Assembly (NCBI GenBank): GCA_022578605.1
Contig: MU394076.1
Coordinates: forward strand, 124,001-188,000
Source of the DNA: Camillea tinctor
Taxonomy: Eukaryota; Ascomycota; Sordariomycetes; Xylariales; Xylariaceae
DNA length: 64,000 bases
Reading direction: 5' to 3'
Positions 1-11,387 of this stretch are shown piece by piece (position 1 is the first letter of the stretch; every line of letters starts with the position of its first letter). The notes under the pieces were generated by a model, which did no database searches, was not told where the DNA came from, and saw only the letters and a list, made by a program, of their open reading frames with translations. The translations under genes were made by a program, and so were the position numbers.

Positions 1-271
1 CCGGTTTAACAACATAATTACATGGGCACCTAGAGATTTTATACAATATGTACGTATTTCCCAAATTCAAACAAGGGGTTACCATGCAGCTTCTACCAAC
101 TAACTGAACCTTACCTATAGATACCTACCTAGGTATATACTTTATATAGAGACCTCAAGTACATATAGTGGTTTACATACAATCCATCTCTCTCTTTATA
201 CCTATCTCCGCATCTTAAATGCCATTGACCATAAGAAACATATACCTGGACAGACTTTCTCTCTCTCTCGC

Positions 272-1804
272 TCATAACTTCGCAACCACCTCCGGCAACG
301 ACCCCTTGCGGCCAACCTGCCTACGCGCCATGTCCAAAACATCCTTCTGCGAGAACGGCGACAGCGTCTCCGGATCGATCGGGTCCTCCTTTAGCGTCCG
401 CGCCTTAATCGTGGTGTAAGTCGACTTGACGGCCGCGCCGTCCTTAACCACATCGGAGATGAACCTCGCCCAGCCCTCCATACAGCGCCGGGACTCGGGG
501 ATCTTCGGCACGATCGCCGCGAACACGTGCGGCATGGCCTCGTACTCCTCGAATACGACGGCGACGCCTTCGCGCCTCAGCTTAGCGACAAAGTACTTGT
601 CCTCGTCGGCGAGGCACTCCCAGCCGCAGCAGACGTAGACGGGCGGGGCGCCGCGCCAGGTGCTGTTCACGTGCAGGCTTACAAGAGGGTGCAGCAGGTA
701 CGCGTCGTCGACGTAGATGTGTCTGCGCGGTGGGTTCGCGGGCCACACGTCGTCGGGGGGCGGCTTCCAGGTCGTCGACAGCAGGGCCGGGGGTGGGAGG
801 TAGTCCCACTTGAGGTTTGCGGACAGTGAGGGCATGCTCTGCACCAGGTCTACCCAAGGAGAGTTCACGGCGACGCCCGCGGGGACGGGGACGTCACGCT
901 CCTCGCCGAGCCAGACGATCTTGCGGCCCTGCCGCCGGATCTCCAGCACAGCCTGGAGAAGGGCCAGGGCGAGGTTGCCGCCTGCACTGTTGGGGGGGAG
1001 TTTAGCAGTAGTCCTTTTTTTAAGAAGTTTATGGGGAGGTTCTTACCTGTCACCAGCAAAAACAATTTGCTCGGGAGGCACCGCATCGTGAATGGACCCG
1101 GGGCCGGGGTAAAGCAGGGTAAAATACGACACCAGGGCATCTAGTACTGCGGACGGAAACGGAGCCTGGGGCGCCAACCGGTATCGTACCGAGTAGACCC
1201 GGCCGCCAGTTAGCTTGGCGAGTCTCTTCGTCACGGATCTATGCGTGCAAGGATCGCACAGATAGTACGCGCCGCCGTGAAAGTAAAGCACGGTCACGGG
1301 GCTCTTGCATTCTTTCATCATCTCGCGATACTTGTCCTCCTCGGATACCCGCGGCAGCGTCGAATCAGGGGTAGCTGCGGCGCGGTACCCCGTCCACTCA
1401 GCCTCGATGGGCACGATATCGGGTATCTTGAAGCCCGCGCCCTCCGCCTCAGCCTCGTGCACAGTTTCGATGGTGGCCAAGAGCGTGTCTCTTATGCCTT
1501 GCTCAGGCGGAACCTGAGAAGCCACTTTGCTGACCCATATCCTCCCCTTGATGCCGGGGTCGACCAAGGTGGTAGCCTGCGACTCAGAGATAGACTGCGG
1601 TTTTGAGTGAAGCAATATTGATCGCAGGATTGATATGGTGATCTCGCTCTGAAGGTCTAAATATCGCGATTGCTCCGAAAGCTTGAGTATATGCGCCACG
1701 AAGACCCGTAGGATTAGAGGAATCTTAGGCAGTATCGTCCAAATAAATCCAGGCTGAGCAGCACGGGGCCGGTTCGCCTGGTCTTTGACCTCGTTGTCCG
1801 GCAT
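272..1804 (-). CDS. Alpha/beta hydrolase (HSL-like esterase/lipase family)
   Basis: Two exons, 1804-1047 and 986-272, joined across a 60-nt intron (GTAAGA...ACAG). The junction restores the nucleophile elbow GDSAGG, which is strong support for the model; the product is 490 residues. The oxyanion-hole motif HGGAY lies near residue 176, YRLAPQAPFP near 208, the nucleophile Ser is residue 253, and a C-terminal MPHVF supplies the likely catalytic His. An acidic LADED stretch upstream of it is where the family carries its Asp. This order is that of the hormone-sensitive-lipase branch of carboxylic-ester hydrolases. A hydrophobic stretch near residues 20-40 could be a membrane anchor. The substrate cannot be told from sequence. 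An in-frame ATG at 1870 would add 22 residues; I prefer 1804 because the added stretch shows no family feature. Confidence 0.87.
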
Positions 1805-3675
1805 GGCAATAAAGTATTCTATGCGAGAGTATACGAAGCAGCGGCGGAACCCACAGAAATGCGACAACAATAGTCGAGGTAAGCTTTGTTCTATTTAGAT
1901 TGAAGGGCTACTGGCTTGTTGGAGTAAACACGTTCCTGTTACGCCTTGGCTGCGAAGTAAGCAATGGACGGCAAGGATGAATCATATAGGTTATATATAT
2001 TATATATTATAGTAATAAAATGGAACCGGGGTTATAAAAATGACGATTTTGATATGTGAAGGAGGAGGTATATATATATATGCTTAACCTAGGTATATAT
2101 AGGTAGAAGGAAGAGAAATAACCTTCGCATGCGAACTCTAATGATAGATATGTAGCAAGGGATCAGGGAAAGGATAACAACTGAATTGAGTAGGTAAGGG
2201 GCCTGGGTAGGCCAAACCTATGACGAAAGATATGTTACCCGCCGCTACAAGGTTTTAAGGCTCTGGCTCTTATACGCTGTTATATAAAGTGATACTAAGT
2301 ACATATGTAGTATTACTGTATTACTCCACGCGGTGACTTTTTTTTTAATCATACCTTATTCTTTTAAGAAGAGCAATTCGCAACAGGATGGTTTTATTTG
2401 ATTATTTCATCCCTCTGCCATCGTTTTGTTTTCCCTCTATGCACGCTAACATGGCTCTTACGGCCCTATATACTATTAAAGACACTGCACGCAATTAGGC
2501 ATAAATTAGCCTACGTTACATCTAACTTACCTATTAGTGCTTATTGAATAGAGATGCCGAGGTTCGGCATCTCCCATAATATAAAGGGGGATGAGTGGGG
2601 GAAAATTCAAGGTAGGATTAGTAGTCGGGGATTCCTGAATAACGTAGTTGTATTAGATAGTATAGCAGGATAATATGTGAACCGACATTTACTTATCGTG
2701 CTACACTTAATGAGACTATACGGCCCTAAATGCGCGATGTGCAGATCTATAGTATACTCGCAACTTATCCTAGAATAGGAAGTTGACTTTCAAACTATGT
2801 GTGTCTGTACATGTTTTGGCTTTACATGCCAGACATAACTACCATTTATAGTGAGCACCTTGAACGTCGATACGTGCGTAATGCTCACCTACAGACTATT
2901 GTCTATAGCTAGGATAAAATAAGTTTGATGTCCTATCGAGACACCCTAAGACAATCTTATACCACACAGAGGACGCTTCATAGACGTGCCATAGCTTTAA
3001 GCCAATATCTACCTAGGGAGGTATGTAATAGAACTACGATAGAAATCATCTACCTACTTGGCCTGCTTGGATTATGTATAATTGTCTGACACTTAGTGGT
3101 AAAAAAAGGGCATCATAAAGGGTACACTCATACAATATTTCAAAAAAAGACTCTTGTTAATTACTCCTCTCTATGCCTTCAACACTCATACTACATACAA
3201 ACAACCCCATTTCCCAAGGCCGCCTCACCCTCATAACTACCCGCTTCTCCCCCCAACCAACAAGTAAAAATATTTTATTCGTCCCATATTTCGCTTTCCC
3301 ATTAGCCCGATAAGAAAAGACAATGAGAAACGGAAAGAAGAGGGGAGGGAACGCTCATCAACTAGCAAGGTGAGGGAGAAAAAAAGGATGTGTGCATATG
3401 TGGTGTTTCCCGACTTTCATTAACAATGCAAAAACTTCCCGTCCCATATAATAGATATACTTTAATTCCATATCCTCGTTTTCTTTTCCTCTTTCCTTAC
3501 ACGAATAAAAAGGAGGAAGGGAAAAGAGTGGAAGCACATGATACCCTTCCTTGCCTTGATTGCTTCGATCGAACCATCATCATACACCTGGAAACAACGA
3601 AATAGAACGCCGTATACACTTCCAAAAACGTAAAAAGGCTTCGGAAAGCAAACACTATGTCTTGCCTATTTGCTA
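1805..3675. other. Intergenic, AT-rich, no gene seen
   Basis: Promoter side of the hydrolase and 3' side of PEX14. It contains TA-rich runs, TACCTA tracts and a perfect 10-bp hairpin at 2551-2573 (listed separately). No ORF with recognisable content on either strand. Confidence 0.6.
2551..2573. repeat. Perfect 10-bp stem, 3-nt loop hairpin
   Basis: GAGATGCCGA (2551-2560), loop GGT, then TCGGCATCTC (2564-2573), an exact reverse complement. It is GC-rich inside an AT-rich spacer. It could be a short structured RNA, a protein site, or the remnant of a miniature inverted-repeat element; it has no T-tract, so nothing argues for a terminator. Confidence 0.75.
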
Positions 3676-5005
3676 TTAAGAGCTAGTCGCGGCGTTCTGC
3701 TGCTGGGGCTGCGACGAACCGCTAGCACTGGCAGGGGTGCTAGTGTTGCCTGCGGCCATCTGCCACGCCGGAATCGAGGCCTTGCCGGTAGGCATGCCGC
3801 TTCCGAAGGGGGTGGAGCGACCGTTGAGAGTGGCTAGATAGTCTTGCTTGTTGGTGCTCGCTGCCGCACCCTCCTCCTTCTTAACCTCACCGTTCTCCTT
3901 AGGTGCTGCAGCCGCAGTCGCAACAGTAGCCTCGGGCGCAGCAGTCACCGCAGGAGCTGGAGTAGCCGGGGTTGCAGGGACGTTGTTAGCGGCAGCAACT
4001 GCGGGACTCACGGGAGTTGTGTTGCCGTTAGTCGGGCGCATGTAAATGCTCGTGTTGGCCTGGGGTGGGTTGGGGTTGATTCTCTGCCCAATCAACGACT
4101 TCAGGCTCTTGACTTCGTTGCTAATCTCCCGTAGACGGCTATCGGTGAAATCCTTGTTTGTTGCCATAGACTTGGGGATGATGCCCTTTAGGGCTTTCAT
4201 GTCTTCGCGCAACCGTTCTGTCTCGTCGTCTTGGCGCCGGCGAGCGGACTGGGCCTCCCGCATGAAGCCCTCAAGCTCTTCTATGGCCTTGTCTAGCTTT
4301 TCAGTCCGCTCCTGCTCCGATGTCTTTAGTTCCTCAGTATCCTTCATCAGCTGTTCGATTGTGGCAAAGGCTTTTTCGAATTGCTCGTCAACTGTCGTCT
4401 TATCTTGTTCTAGCTTCTCTGGAGTTGGCGGTGCAACCAGGGGATATAGATAACGCTGGGAAGCACATTAGTAACCGAGAGGGGTGAATAACAGACGCGC
4501 GGATATGTTAACTGTACCTTTGTAACAAAGTATAGACCATAGCTCACTCCGCCCACCACCGTAGCCATGATGAACCAGTCCCGCCAATCCCTCTTAGGGG
4601 GTTCTGGCGGTGGTGGTTGCCATCCATAAGGCACTGGCTGTTGTTGGTATTGGTTGTAGTAGGGTTGTGGTTGCGGTTGTGACGGAACTGCTCTGGAGAG
4701 TTGCTGTGATGGGGCGGAGGCGACGGGTGTTGATGCTGGCGGTGGAGCTGAGCCTGTTCGTGCGAAAGCGGCATCGATCTCCTCTTGGGTCAAGTTCTTG
4801 GATCGTAGGAAAGATAGCTTGTTCTCGATAGGCGATGACGCGACGTTCGGGTCTTGAAGGACTATACGATGGATTCATGTGTTAGAAGCGACTGAGACTG
4901 AGACTGACTAATTGCCGATGGCTGCTGGATAAAGTGCATCTTGGGCATGAATCGGATGGGCTTACACGAGACCGCGGAGGACACAATATCCTCACGAATA
5001 GGCAT
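3676..5005 (-). CDS. PEX14: Peroxisomal docking protein Pex14
   Basis: Three exons: 5005-4966, 4861-4518 and 4455-3676, giving 387 residues. Introns begin GTAAG and GTACAG and end TATAG and CCCAG. Residues 1-50 are the conserved N-terminal Pex14 domain (starts MPIREDIVSSAV, ends with an LTQEEIDAAF helix) that binds the cargo receptor Pex5 and the docking partners. A Pro/Gln/Tyr-rich linker follows, then a membrane segment at about 109-127 (WFIMATVVGGVSYGLYF). A long coiled coil (about 138-260) and an Ala/Pro/Thr-rich tail complete it. It is a peroxisomal membrane component of the matrix-protein import machinery. The first coding exon is only 40 nt and is easily missed, but without it the domain lacks its first helix. 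Length and domain order are normal for filamentous fungi. Confidence 0.95.
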
Positions 5006-6079
5006 GATTACGGCTTGAGCTCCTAAAGCCGGATTTTCATGTCATGGCAAGAAAGAAAAGGGAAAGGGGGGAGAGCGGTCAAAATACACGAGAAGTTAAT
5101 GAAGTAAAGTCTTAGTATGTAGAGGGCGAAGTTGTCGCGCTAAGAAACGGCGCCCATTGATTCGTTTGATGACTGAACCTTGCACCCGCAAGACGCAAGA
5201 ACCCCGGCCGGAAAAAAAAAAGATGGAGGCCGGTTTGAACCGAGGCTCGTAACTTTAGTACTTCGCTAAGAAACTGTTCATGTGGATAGCCACTCAAGCC
5301 ACATTAACCTGTGCAACCTGTGCAACCTGTGTCCATATTATTGCATATGCCTTATGTAATGTCCCACAAGAGGTCCCTGCACCATCCTTGTATCTTGTCT
5401 TAGAATCAGTATAGATACATACATAATATAGGGCAGGCTTTTTATCACATAGCTGGTACATAACAACATCTCACATACTCCTAGTGGAATAGTCTGGTAT
5501 AATCTGGTATCGACATAGTTTCTACTACTAATCCTATGCGTAATTCTTGAGTCTATAATAGACAAAAAACAGCGTGTATGTAAACTCATAAGGTATGCGC
5601 TTTTAGCTTTGATGCGCCAGAACTTCCATCAACCTCGTCTCATAACTTATATGAGTAGTAGTAGTAACCCAATCAAGGCTTCTATTTAAATATTCTCATT
5701 GCATCTCTTATAACGGTACCAGTTCAGCAGAGTATCCTCGCTCCACTCTCTCCCTCCCTCTCTTTCTCTCAGGGAAAAGAAAATCATCCATCCCGCTTAC
5801 TCGATCGCATGTATGCCTTTGTAGCGCCTAGCTTCGTATACCTATATAAATCTAACCTAATCCTATTGAACCCTGCTTATATCTCTATACCTACTCCGAT
5901 ATCCCGTAGAACATAACCATGACAACCCAATGCATGTAGGTTTCAAAAGAACAAAAGAAAAGAACAACCCCCTATTCATTTAGATGCTAAATAACATCGC
6001 CGCCGTAATCGTAAATAATGCGAAAACAATTCATGCAATGTCTTCTGCAACGCTCTCATACCCTCGCCTCCCCTCCTCC
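5006..6079. other. Intergenic between Pex14 and Apd1-like genes
   Basis: About 1.1 kb, AT-rich. Holds a short tandem repeat (three copies of a 9-mer AACCTGTGC, last copy one base off) at 5306-5332. No gene seen. Confidence 0.6.
5306..5332. repeat. Tandem 9-mer, three copies
   Basis: AACCTGTGC twice, then AACCTGTGT. It lies about 300 bp upstream of the Pex14 start codon, in its promoter side. Function unknown. Confidence 0.8.
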
Positions 6080-7366
6080 TCACCAACTCATCACCCCCTT
6101 CGCGCGATCAAACCCGCCCCTAAGCTGCGTCTCAGGCTTCACCACCTTCCCCTGGAGCACCGTGTACCTGACGATATTCTCGCAGTCCTCAGGCCTGACC
6201 CGCGCGAGCCAAATGCACTGGGCCGCGCCCACATCCTCTTCCCCCTCGCCTTCTTCCCCGCTTCCTTTGCGCAGCACGACCTCCTCCCCCTTGCCCCTCT
6301 GCACGTTATCCACGCCGAACGCGTCGGGGCGGCGGTAGATGATCACGTTGGCGGAGTACTTGTGCCCGCCGACGTGGCTGATGAAATACACGGCCACGCC
6401 GCCGGGGCGCTCGTCGTCGAGGTCGCGGTGCAGGCCCAGCGGCCGCAGGTGGCGCTCGAACTCCTTGCGCAGCAGCGGCGCGCTCTGGCCGCAGCGCGCG
6501 TCGCGCGTGCGCTGGGAGCAGAGCAGGATGACGGCGCGGTGGGGGCACGGGCGCGCGAGCAGGTCGCGGGCCTCGGGGGGTATGGGGTCGGAGGCGGAGG
6601 GCAGGGATCGGGGGAGGTTCACGGGCGCCAGGGGCGTGGTGGTGGTGGGCGCGTGGTTGATGTACTCGGACACGAGGGCGGGGACCGCGGCGGGGGTGAC
6701 CTTCTCGATGATGGTGAAGGCGGGGAGGAGGAGGATGGTGGTGGGCTCTGAGTAGTCGGTTGTGTGCGAGGGGGTGGGCATGTTGGATGCGGACAGCTTC
6801 ATCTTCTATCGGTAGGTTAATTGGTTATAGTTGGTTAGTTGATTAGTTGGTAGAGCATTCTCAATGGCTGCAGCACATACCCCATTACTCGGGCCCTGCG
6901 CCCTCCCAAAGGCCTGCATGACGCTGCCCTTCTCGTCCTCCACATCGCGCACCCAGTCTGACTTGCTAGTGGCCACGAGCACATGAGTGCTCCAAGCTTT
7001 AATGTGCCCGTACAACACATCTGACTGCTCAACCTTGAACCCCCGGGGATACTGTACGTGGCAGCTATCACAGTCGTGCGTGCAGTCCTCGCCGTCGACC
7101 GCCGGGTCCGTCGTCGGGAACAGCTCCTCCGCAAGCTTAGCGGTGCTAGTGGGGGCCCCGGCATTGGCGTCATCGCCGATGGCTAGCTTGCGCGCGCCGT
7201 CGAGCAGCGACTTGAAGCCCAGCGCCATCTTCTGCTTGAGCGGTGGCGAGCGGTTCTGGTGCTGGTGCTGGTGGTCTTTCGGCTCGGATTTAGACGACGG
7301 AGGAGGGGGCGAGGAGGGTTGTTGTTCGGGAGACTTTTGGCTAGAGGTAGGTCCGTCTGCTGCCAT
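6080..7366 (-). CDS. Sucrase/ferredoxin-like (Apd1/Aim32 family) Fe-S protein
   Basis: Two exons, 7366-6881 and 6805-6080, split by a 75-nt intron (GTATGT...ATAG); 403 residues. The N-terminal ~45 residues are Pro/Ser/His-rich and disordered. A Cys cluster CTHDCDSCHVQYP sits at about 95-107. The C-terminal thioredoxin-like ferredoxin domain carries CSQRTRDARCG (Cys258, Cys267) and HVGGHKYSANVIIY (His306, His310). Known Apd1 and Aim32 proteins are bis-histidinyl, non-Rieske [2Fe-2S] proteins, and the two His here match the H-x3-H pair; which Cys are ligands I cannot assign. Yeast Apd1 is cytosolic and Aim32 mitochondrial. A second Met at 47 (MALGFKSLLDGARK) could start a form with an amphipathic N terminus. 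The exon-2 codons are very GC-rich, which creates a long false ORF on the other strand. Confidence 0.88.
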
Positions 7367-9122
7367 CGTGGGGGAAAGGGGAAAAAAATAAGAGGGGACA
7401 ACGCCGAGAAAAGAGCGGGTATAAGTCTTAAAGACCAAGACTAGTGGTGAAGCTACCTAGTTAACCGTGAAGTATTGTAGGCTTAAACTACGCTTTTCCC
7501 GGGATTGTCCCTGGTGCATTATTAGTTATGTTACCATAATCAAGGGAAGTGGGAGAGAATCCGGTGGTTTGTCATCGGATTTTGCACCAAAGGAATGGAT
7601 ATTCAAGACTAATGTGATAATTGCGAAGGAACGCAAAGGGAGGAAGGGATTCTAGTTGTTACTTCAAATTTGTTGAGTTTTCTTACTTTGTCAGTAAGTA
7701 GGGCAATATATCTTCAAATCCGGTCGATGCCTACTTCGATGGTTGCAAAGGCAATACGTCGCACCTAGTATTGATGGTTGTATATAAGTTATGACTTATA
7801 AGTGGAAATTAGTATATAGTGCTAGGATCGTAAGGTGTAAGGTCGCAATCGTTTCAACATCCAAGCTGCTTCATCCAGCTGTAATGGAGGGGGAAAAGGA
7901 TGAAAGGGGGAGGAGAGAAGAAAAAAGAATTACGTATAAAATTACCCCAACTTTCCAACTCACCATACAACTATCAGCAAAATGTAATTAATCATTAATA
8001 TAAGCCTAGTACATAAGCCATAAGAGGACTGGATTCAACACTTTTAACATTGATAACCACGGAATCGGACACCGCCTCGGGCCTATCGTCGATACATCCG
8101 ACCGTTAATTCGGTCGTACGAGGTTTAGCTTCTAAGTCTGCGGAGACAAGCTCTAATCTTCGTCGGTTCGGCTCGGCCTCCGAGCCTTATGTTTAGGTTG
8201 AGCACGGGGTTAACTTTCAGCCTGCCTAGCTACCTACTTTTACTTACCTTAACTATACCGGTAAAAGTCCTTACTTACCTGGGTTGGGTTCAATATATAG
8301 TAGATAAATTGAATACCAAACGTAAAGATTGAGAAAACAAGACGCACGGAGATACTCAACTTTCAAGACATTTCATAGATATTTTGTAGTGTCACTTACC
8401 TAGTTTGGAAAGAATATTGCCGAATAAAGGTTGCCAAAAGATCCAACGATTAAAGTTATCAGATCACGCAAGCGTAACTGCTTATGTTATCAGATCTAGC
8501 TAGTTCTGATGACGTGACTGGCTACAACCCCTGCCAAGGGCTTCCATTCTGCTAGGATATACGGAGTAGTACTACTTAAGAGCATGTGGTAACATACCCC
8601 TATCACCAGAAGACGGGTATAGACGGAAGTAACATGCCCGCAGTCCCCGAAGTCAGATAGCCTCCGTATTTAAGTAGCAAATATATGACCCTATTCAATC
8701 GTCTAAACTGATACCATCCACTAACCTAGGTTTAATATATGAGGTTATATATATAGTACATATCCATAAAGCTAATTGTAACAGGCATTCCCTTTCCCGT
8801 ATTATCTCGTATCGTTTTCTCTCTCTCGTTTTCCTATCCGTTTACTGTATCTACCAAACCCCTTTCCTCTTGACTAGAATACCAAAATATGAGATGACCA
8901 ACGAGCTCGAAAATACCTTCCCTTTACCCCCAAATGAGCCGCATCTAACTTACCTGCCGTAAGTCGGTTATGCAATTACATTATACCAAAAGGAAAAGAA
9001 AGGGCGGCCGAATAATAAAATACATCCAAAAACAGGTCCCCTTACGAATATTACTACTAATACTAATGTAATCCCTTTAGAATAAGAATGAAGAAAAGGG
9101 GCAAAAAAAAGGAAGAATGACA
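7367..9122. other. Intergenic, 1.8 kb, with a GC-rich hairpin island
   Basis: AT-rich, including the Apd1-like promoter (polypurine, antisense CT-rich) and the 3' side of the acyltransferase gene. A GC-rich island at about 8055-8190 holds two hairpins (listed separately). A TACGGAGTA motif is at 8560-8568. No coding gene seen. Confidence 0.55.
8099..8186. other. Pair of GC-rich hairpins; possible structured RNA or MITE remnant
   Basis: First hairpin: CGACCG (8099-8104), loop TTAATT, CGGTCG (8111-8116). Second: GGCTCGG (8170-8176), loop CCT, CCGAGCC (8180-8186). Both stems are perfect and the 88-nt interval is much richer in GC than the flanks. No tRNA A/B boxes and no recognised ncRNA signature. 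Confidence 0.4.
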
Positions 9123-11387
9123 TCACGCATCGTCGCTGCCCTCTCCGTCAGTTGAGATTCCACTCTTTCTCCTCCTTAGCTCGCCTCGCTGCTGCATTGC
9201 GGCTCGAATCTTCCTATTAGCCTCGTGGAAGCCCTCCTGAGAATCCAACGTTGTAAACGCCGAAACAGGGAAACCTCCAGATCCGAGACCACCACCGCTG
9301 CTACTACTCCGGCTCCTAGACCTAGATGGAGGGCGGGTGGCGAACATACCAATCGCACCGATATTGCTGAACGACTCATTCCGGGGAATGGCACGACTGG
9401 ACGTCGTGGTGTTCCGCCGCGATAGGTGAGGCGAGTCAGGAGGCGTCGGTTCCGTCGCTGCCCCATCGTGGGCCAAGAGCCCAGCATGTTCCAGTGAACT
9501 AAAAGCACCATCCTCGCGGAACGGGTCGGAAACCAGACGGGTACGATCGAAATCTTCATACATATCTGGACCAAGGTCATTAATGACCTTCACCACTTGC
9601 TCGGACAACTCCGCTCTCCGCTCACGCAGTTTGTGAATGCTGTAGCTGGATGCTGGGTTGATACATAAAACCAGTGGCCGGAGCGACTTGAGAATATCCA
9701 TACCAACCTCGCCAAAACGGAAGGCCGCGAAAGTAATTGCGGGGAAGATGATCCAAGCAACGACGTAGACAAGCCAAAAAGGTACCCATTCAGGTACGTG
9801 GCCCCAAAGATGATCCTGGTACACCTTGACGGCGAGGGTGATAGAATAAAGGTTGTAAAGCACAGGCGTAAATGCCATAGCAACAAGGAGCTTCCAGGTG
9901 GCCATCACATCTCGCCCTTGGATCTTGACGGATGAACCGGCAAGAGCTTCTTTCGCCTTCTTGTGGCTGATGTACTTGGTTGCGACGAAGACGGGCGCAA
10001 AGAGGAAAAGACCCGGGACCACACCGATGGAGAGAACCAGTAGCTTAGCAACCCGATATAGCAGGGTAAATATGACTGTCGGTAGTGTCAGCTTAGCATA
10101 AGCAACCTGGTGATCCTTGATGTTTAGGTAGCGGAGTTGCTTGTTGTAGTCCTTGACATTATCCATCAGCTCAATAATGCGCGGATCTTCCTTGTACTTG
10201 GAGAACCCTATAGCTAGCCTCCTGTTCAGCTCCACTACGGTAGGTAAAGGTAGCTTCTTCCCCGTGTTATAGAGTCGTCTAGCACCTTGGATACACATTA
10301 GTGTGTCGTAGTCCGGGGCGGACACCGTGACAGCACTTAGAGCCTGGTAGACCATATCAAGGGTCTGGCCAATAGCATCTCTCCTCTGGTTGTTCTTGTA
10401 CTTGTCGACGAGGTCCCTGGGGATTTGAAAGGGTGCGCCAAACTCGATGACGGCCCGTGACCGGAACTTGTGAGCGTGGAAATAATTCATACCAACAGGC
10501 ACGATCTGCAGACCACAGTCTGGATCTTCGGCCAAAGCACCCAGGGCCATGATGGCAACACCGGCCTTCAATGGCAGAAGTTCGGTACGGTCATGGCTAC
10601 CGCCCTCGGGGAAAATGCCCACACATCCACCCGACCTCAAGCGACTGAAGACTGCCTTGTAGACCTCGGTTTGATCGATGTGGGGAGCCAGCTTATACTT
10701 AGTACCCTGGTATCCGTCTTTCGGGCCTTTTAACTCCTTATTTCCGAAATTCCCTTGTGCATCAATGTCGTCTCGCCCGGTGAGCTGGGTCATGGGGACA
10801 AAACCTTTGAATGGGCGTTTCGTTCGTATTTCTTCGGGACCTAAGATCTGGGAGATGTCGACGGAACTGCCCGACTGACCCTTGACGGAAGGCAGGAATA
10901 TCATGCCACCGATCTCAGCATCCTTCTCAAAATCGGTACCAACGCCGCGAATCAGAGTAGGGTCGTTGATGGGGTCAGGAAGGTAGATGAGGCCCTTCGC
11001 GGGTTTCGCCTTGTCCTGAGCTCGGCCGACCGGAACCGATCCGGTTTGCCGGGAGCCCCATCCGATGAACCCATGTACAGATTTCTCAGCGATCAGGAGA
11101 CCGACACGCCGGTTTGCTTCGTTCTTGAGCGTCCTTTGGAGGACAAGGCCATCGACAAACTGGTTGGCATGGGGCGCGGCGACAAATAGGATCGGACCAC
11201 TCTTGGGAACTCGCCAGGCCCCTCGAGGATGGACCTCGCGAAAGAATAGGTCGACAAGGACGGAAAAGGTGTGTAGAAAAGCGTCGTATTTCCATGGTGT
11301 CATAGGATATAGTTCTTTGGTTGGACTTGGAGGAGCCGGAGCGCTCGAGGGAGGCGCCCCGTTGCTGGGCCTGCCATTTTCTGTCAT
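9123..11387 (-). CDS. Glycerol-3-phosphate / dihydroxyacetone-phosphate acyltransferase (Gat1/Sct1 type)
   Basis: Uninterrupted 754-residue ORF. It catalyses the first acylation in glycerophospholipid synthesis, making lysophosphatidate (or acyl-DHAP), in the ER membrane or lipid-droplet surface. The acyltransferase core shows PHANQFVD at 72-79 (the fungal form of the HX4D block) and GIFPEGGSHD at 257-266 (phosphate-binding motif), followed by PVGMNYFHAHKFRSRA near 297. Hydrophobic segments at about 434-472, 499-521 and 535-556 anchor the C-terminal half. The last ~130 residues are Ser/Arg-rich and probably phosphorylated, as reported for the yeast enzymes. It starts at the first in-frame ATG. 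With the methyltransferase at 60 kb and glycerol kinase at 53 kb it is one of three glycerolipid genes in the window, but they are not adjacent. Confidence 0.93.
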   Translation of the reverse strand: MTENGRPSNGAPPSSAPAPPSPTKELYPMTPWKYDAFLHTFSVLVDLFFREVHPRGAWRVPKSGPILFVAAPHANQFVDGLVLQRTLKNEANRRVGLLIAEKSVHGFIGWGSRQTGSVPVGRAQDKAKPAKGLIYLPDPINDPTLIRGVGTDFEKDAEIGGMIFLPSVKGQSGSSVDISQILGPEEIRTKRPFKGFVPMTQLTGRDDIDAQGNFGNKELKGPKDGYQGTKYKLAPHIDQTEVYKAVFSRLRSGGCVGIFPEGGSHDRTELLPLKAGVAIMALGALAEDPDCGLQIVPVGMNYFHAHKFRSRAVIEFGAPFQIPRDLVDKYKNNQRRDAIGQTLDMVYQALSAVTVSAPDYDTLMCIQGARRLYNTGKKLPLPTVVELNRRLAIGFSKYKEDPRIIELMDNVKDYNKQLRYLNIKDHQVAYAKLTLPTVIFTLLYRVAKLLVLSIGVVPGLFLFAPVFVATKYISHKKAKEALAGSSVKIQGRDVMATWKLLVAMAFTPVLYNLYSITLAVKVYQDHLWGHVPEWVPFWLVYVVAWIIFPAITFAAFRFGEVGMDILKSLRPLVLCINPASSYSIHKLRERRAELSEQVVKVINDLGPDMYEDFDRTRLVSDPFREDGAFSSLEHAGLLAHDGAATEPTPPDSPHLSRRNTTTSSRAIPRNESFSNIGAIGMFATRPPSRSRSRSSSSGGGLGSGGFPVSAFTTLDSQEGFHEANRKIRAAMQQRGELRRRKSGISTDGEGSDDA

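Noticed and set aside
5984..6751. 255-codon plus-strand ORF
   Set aside because: Antisense shadow of the GC-rich exon 2 of the Apd1-like gene; no recognisable content.
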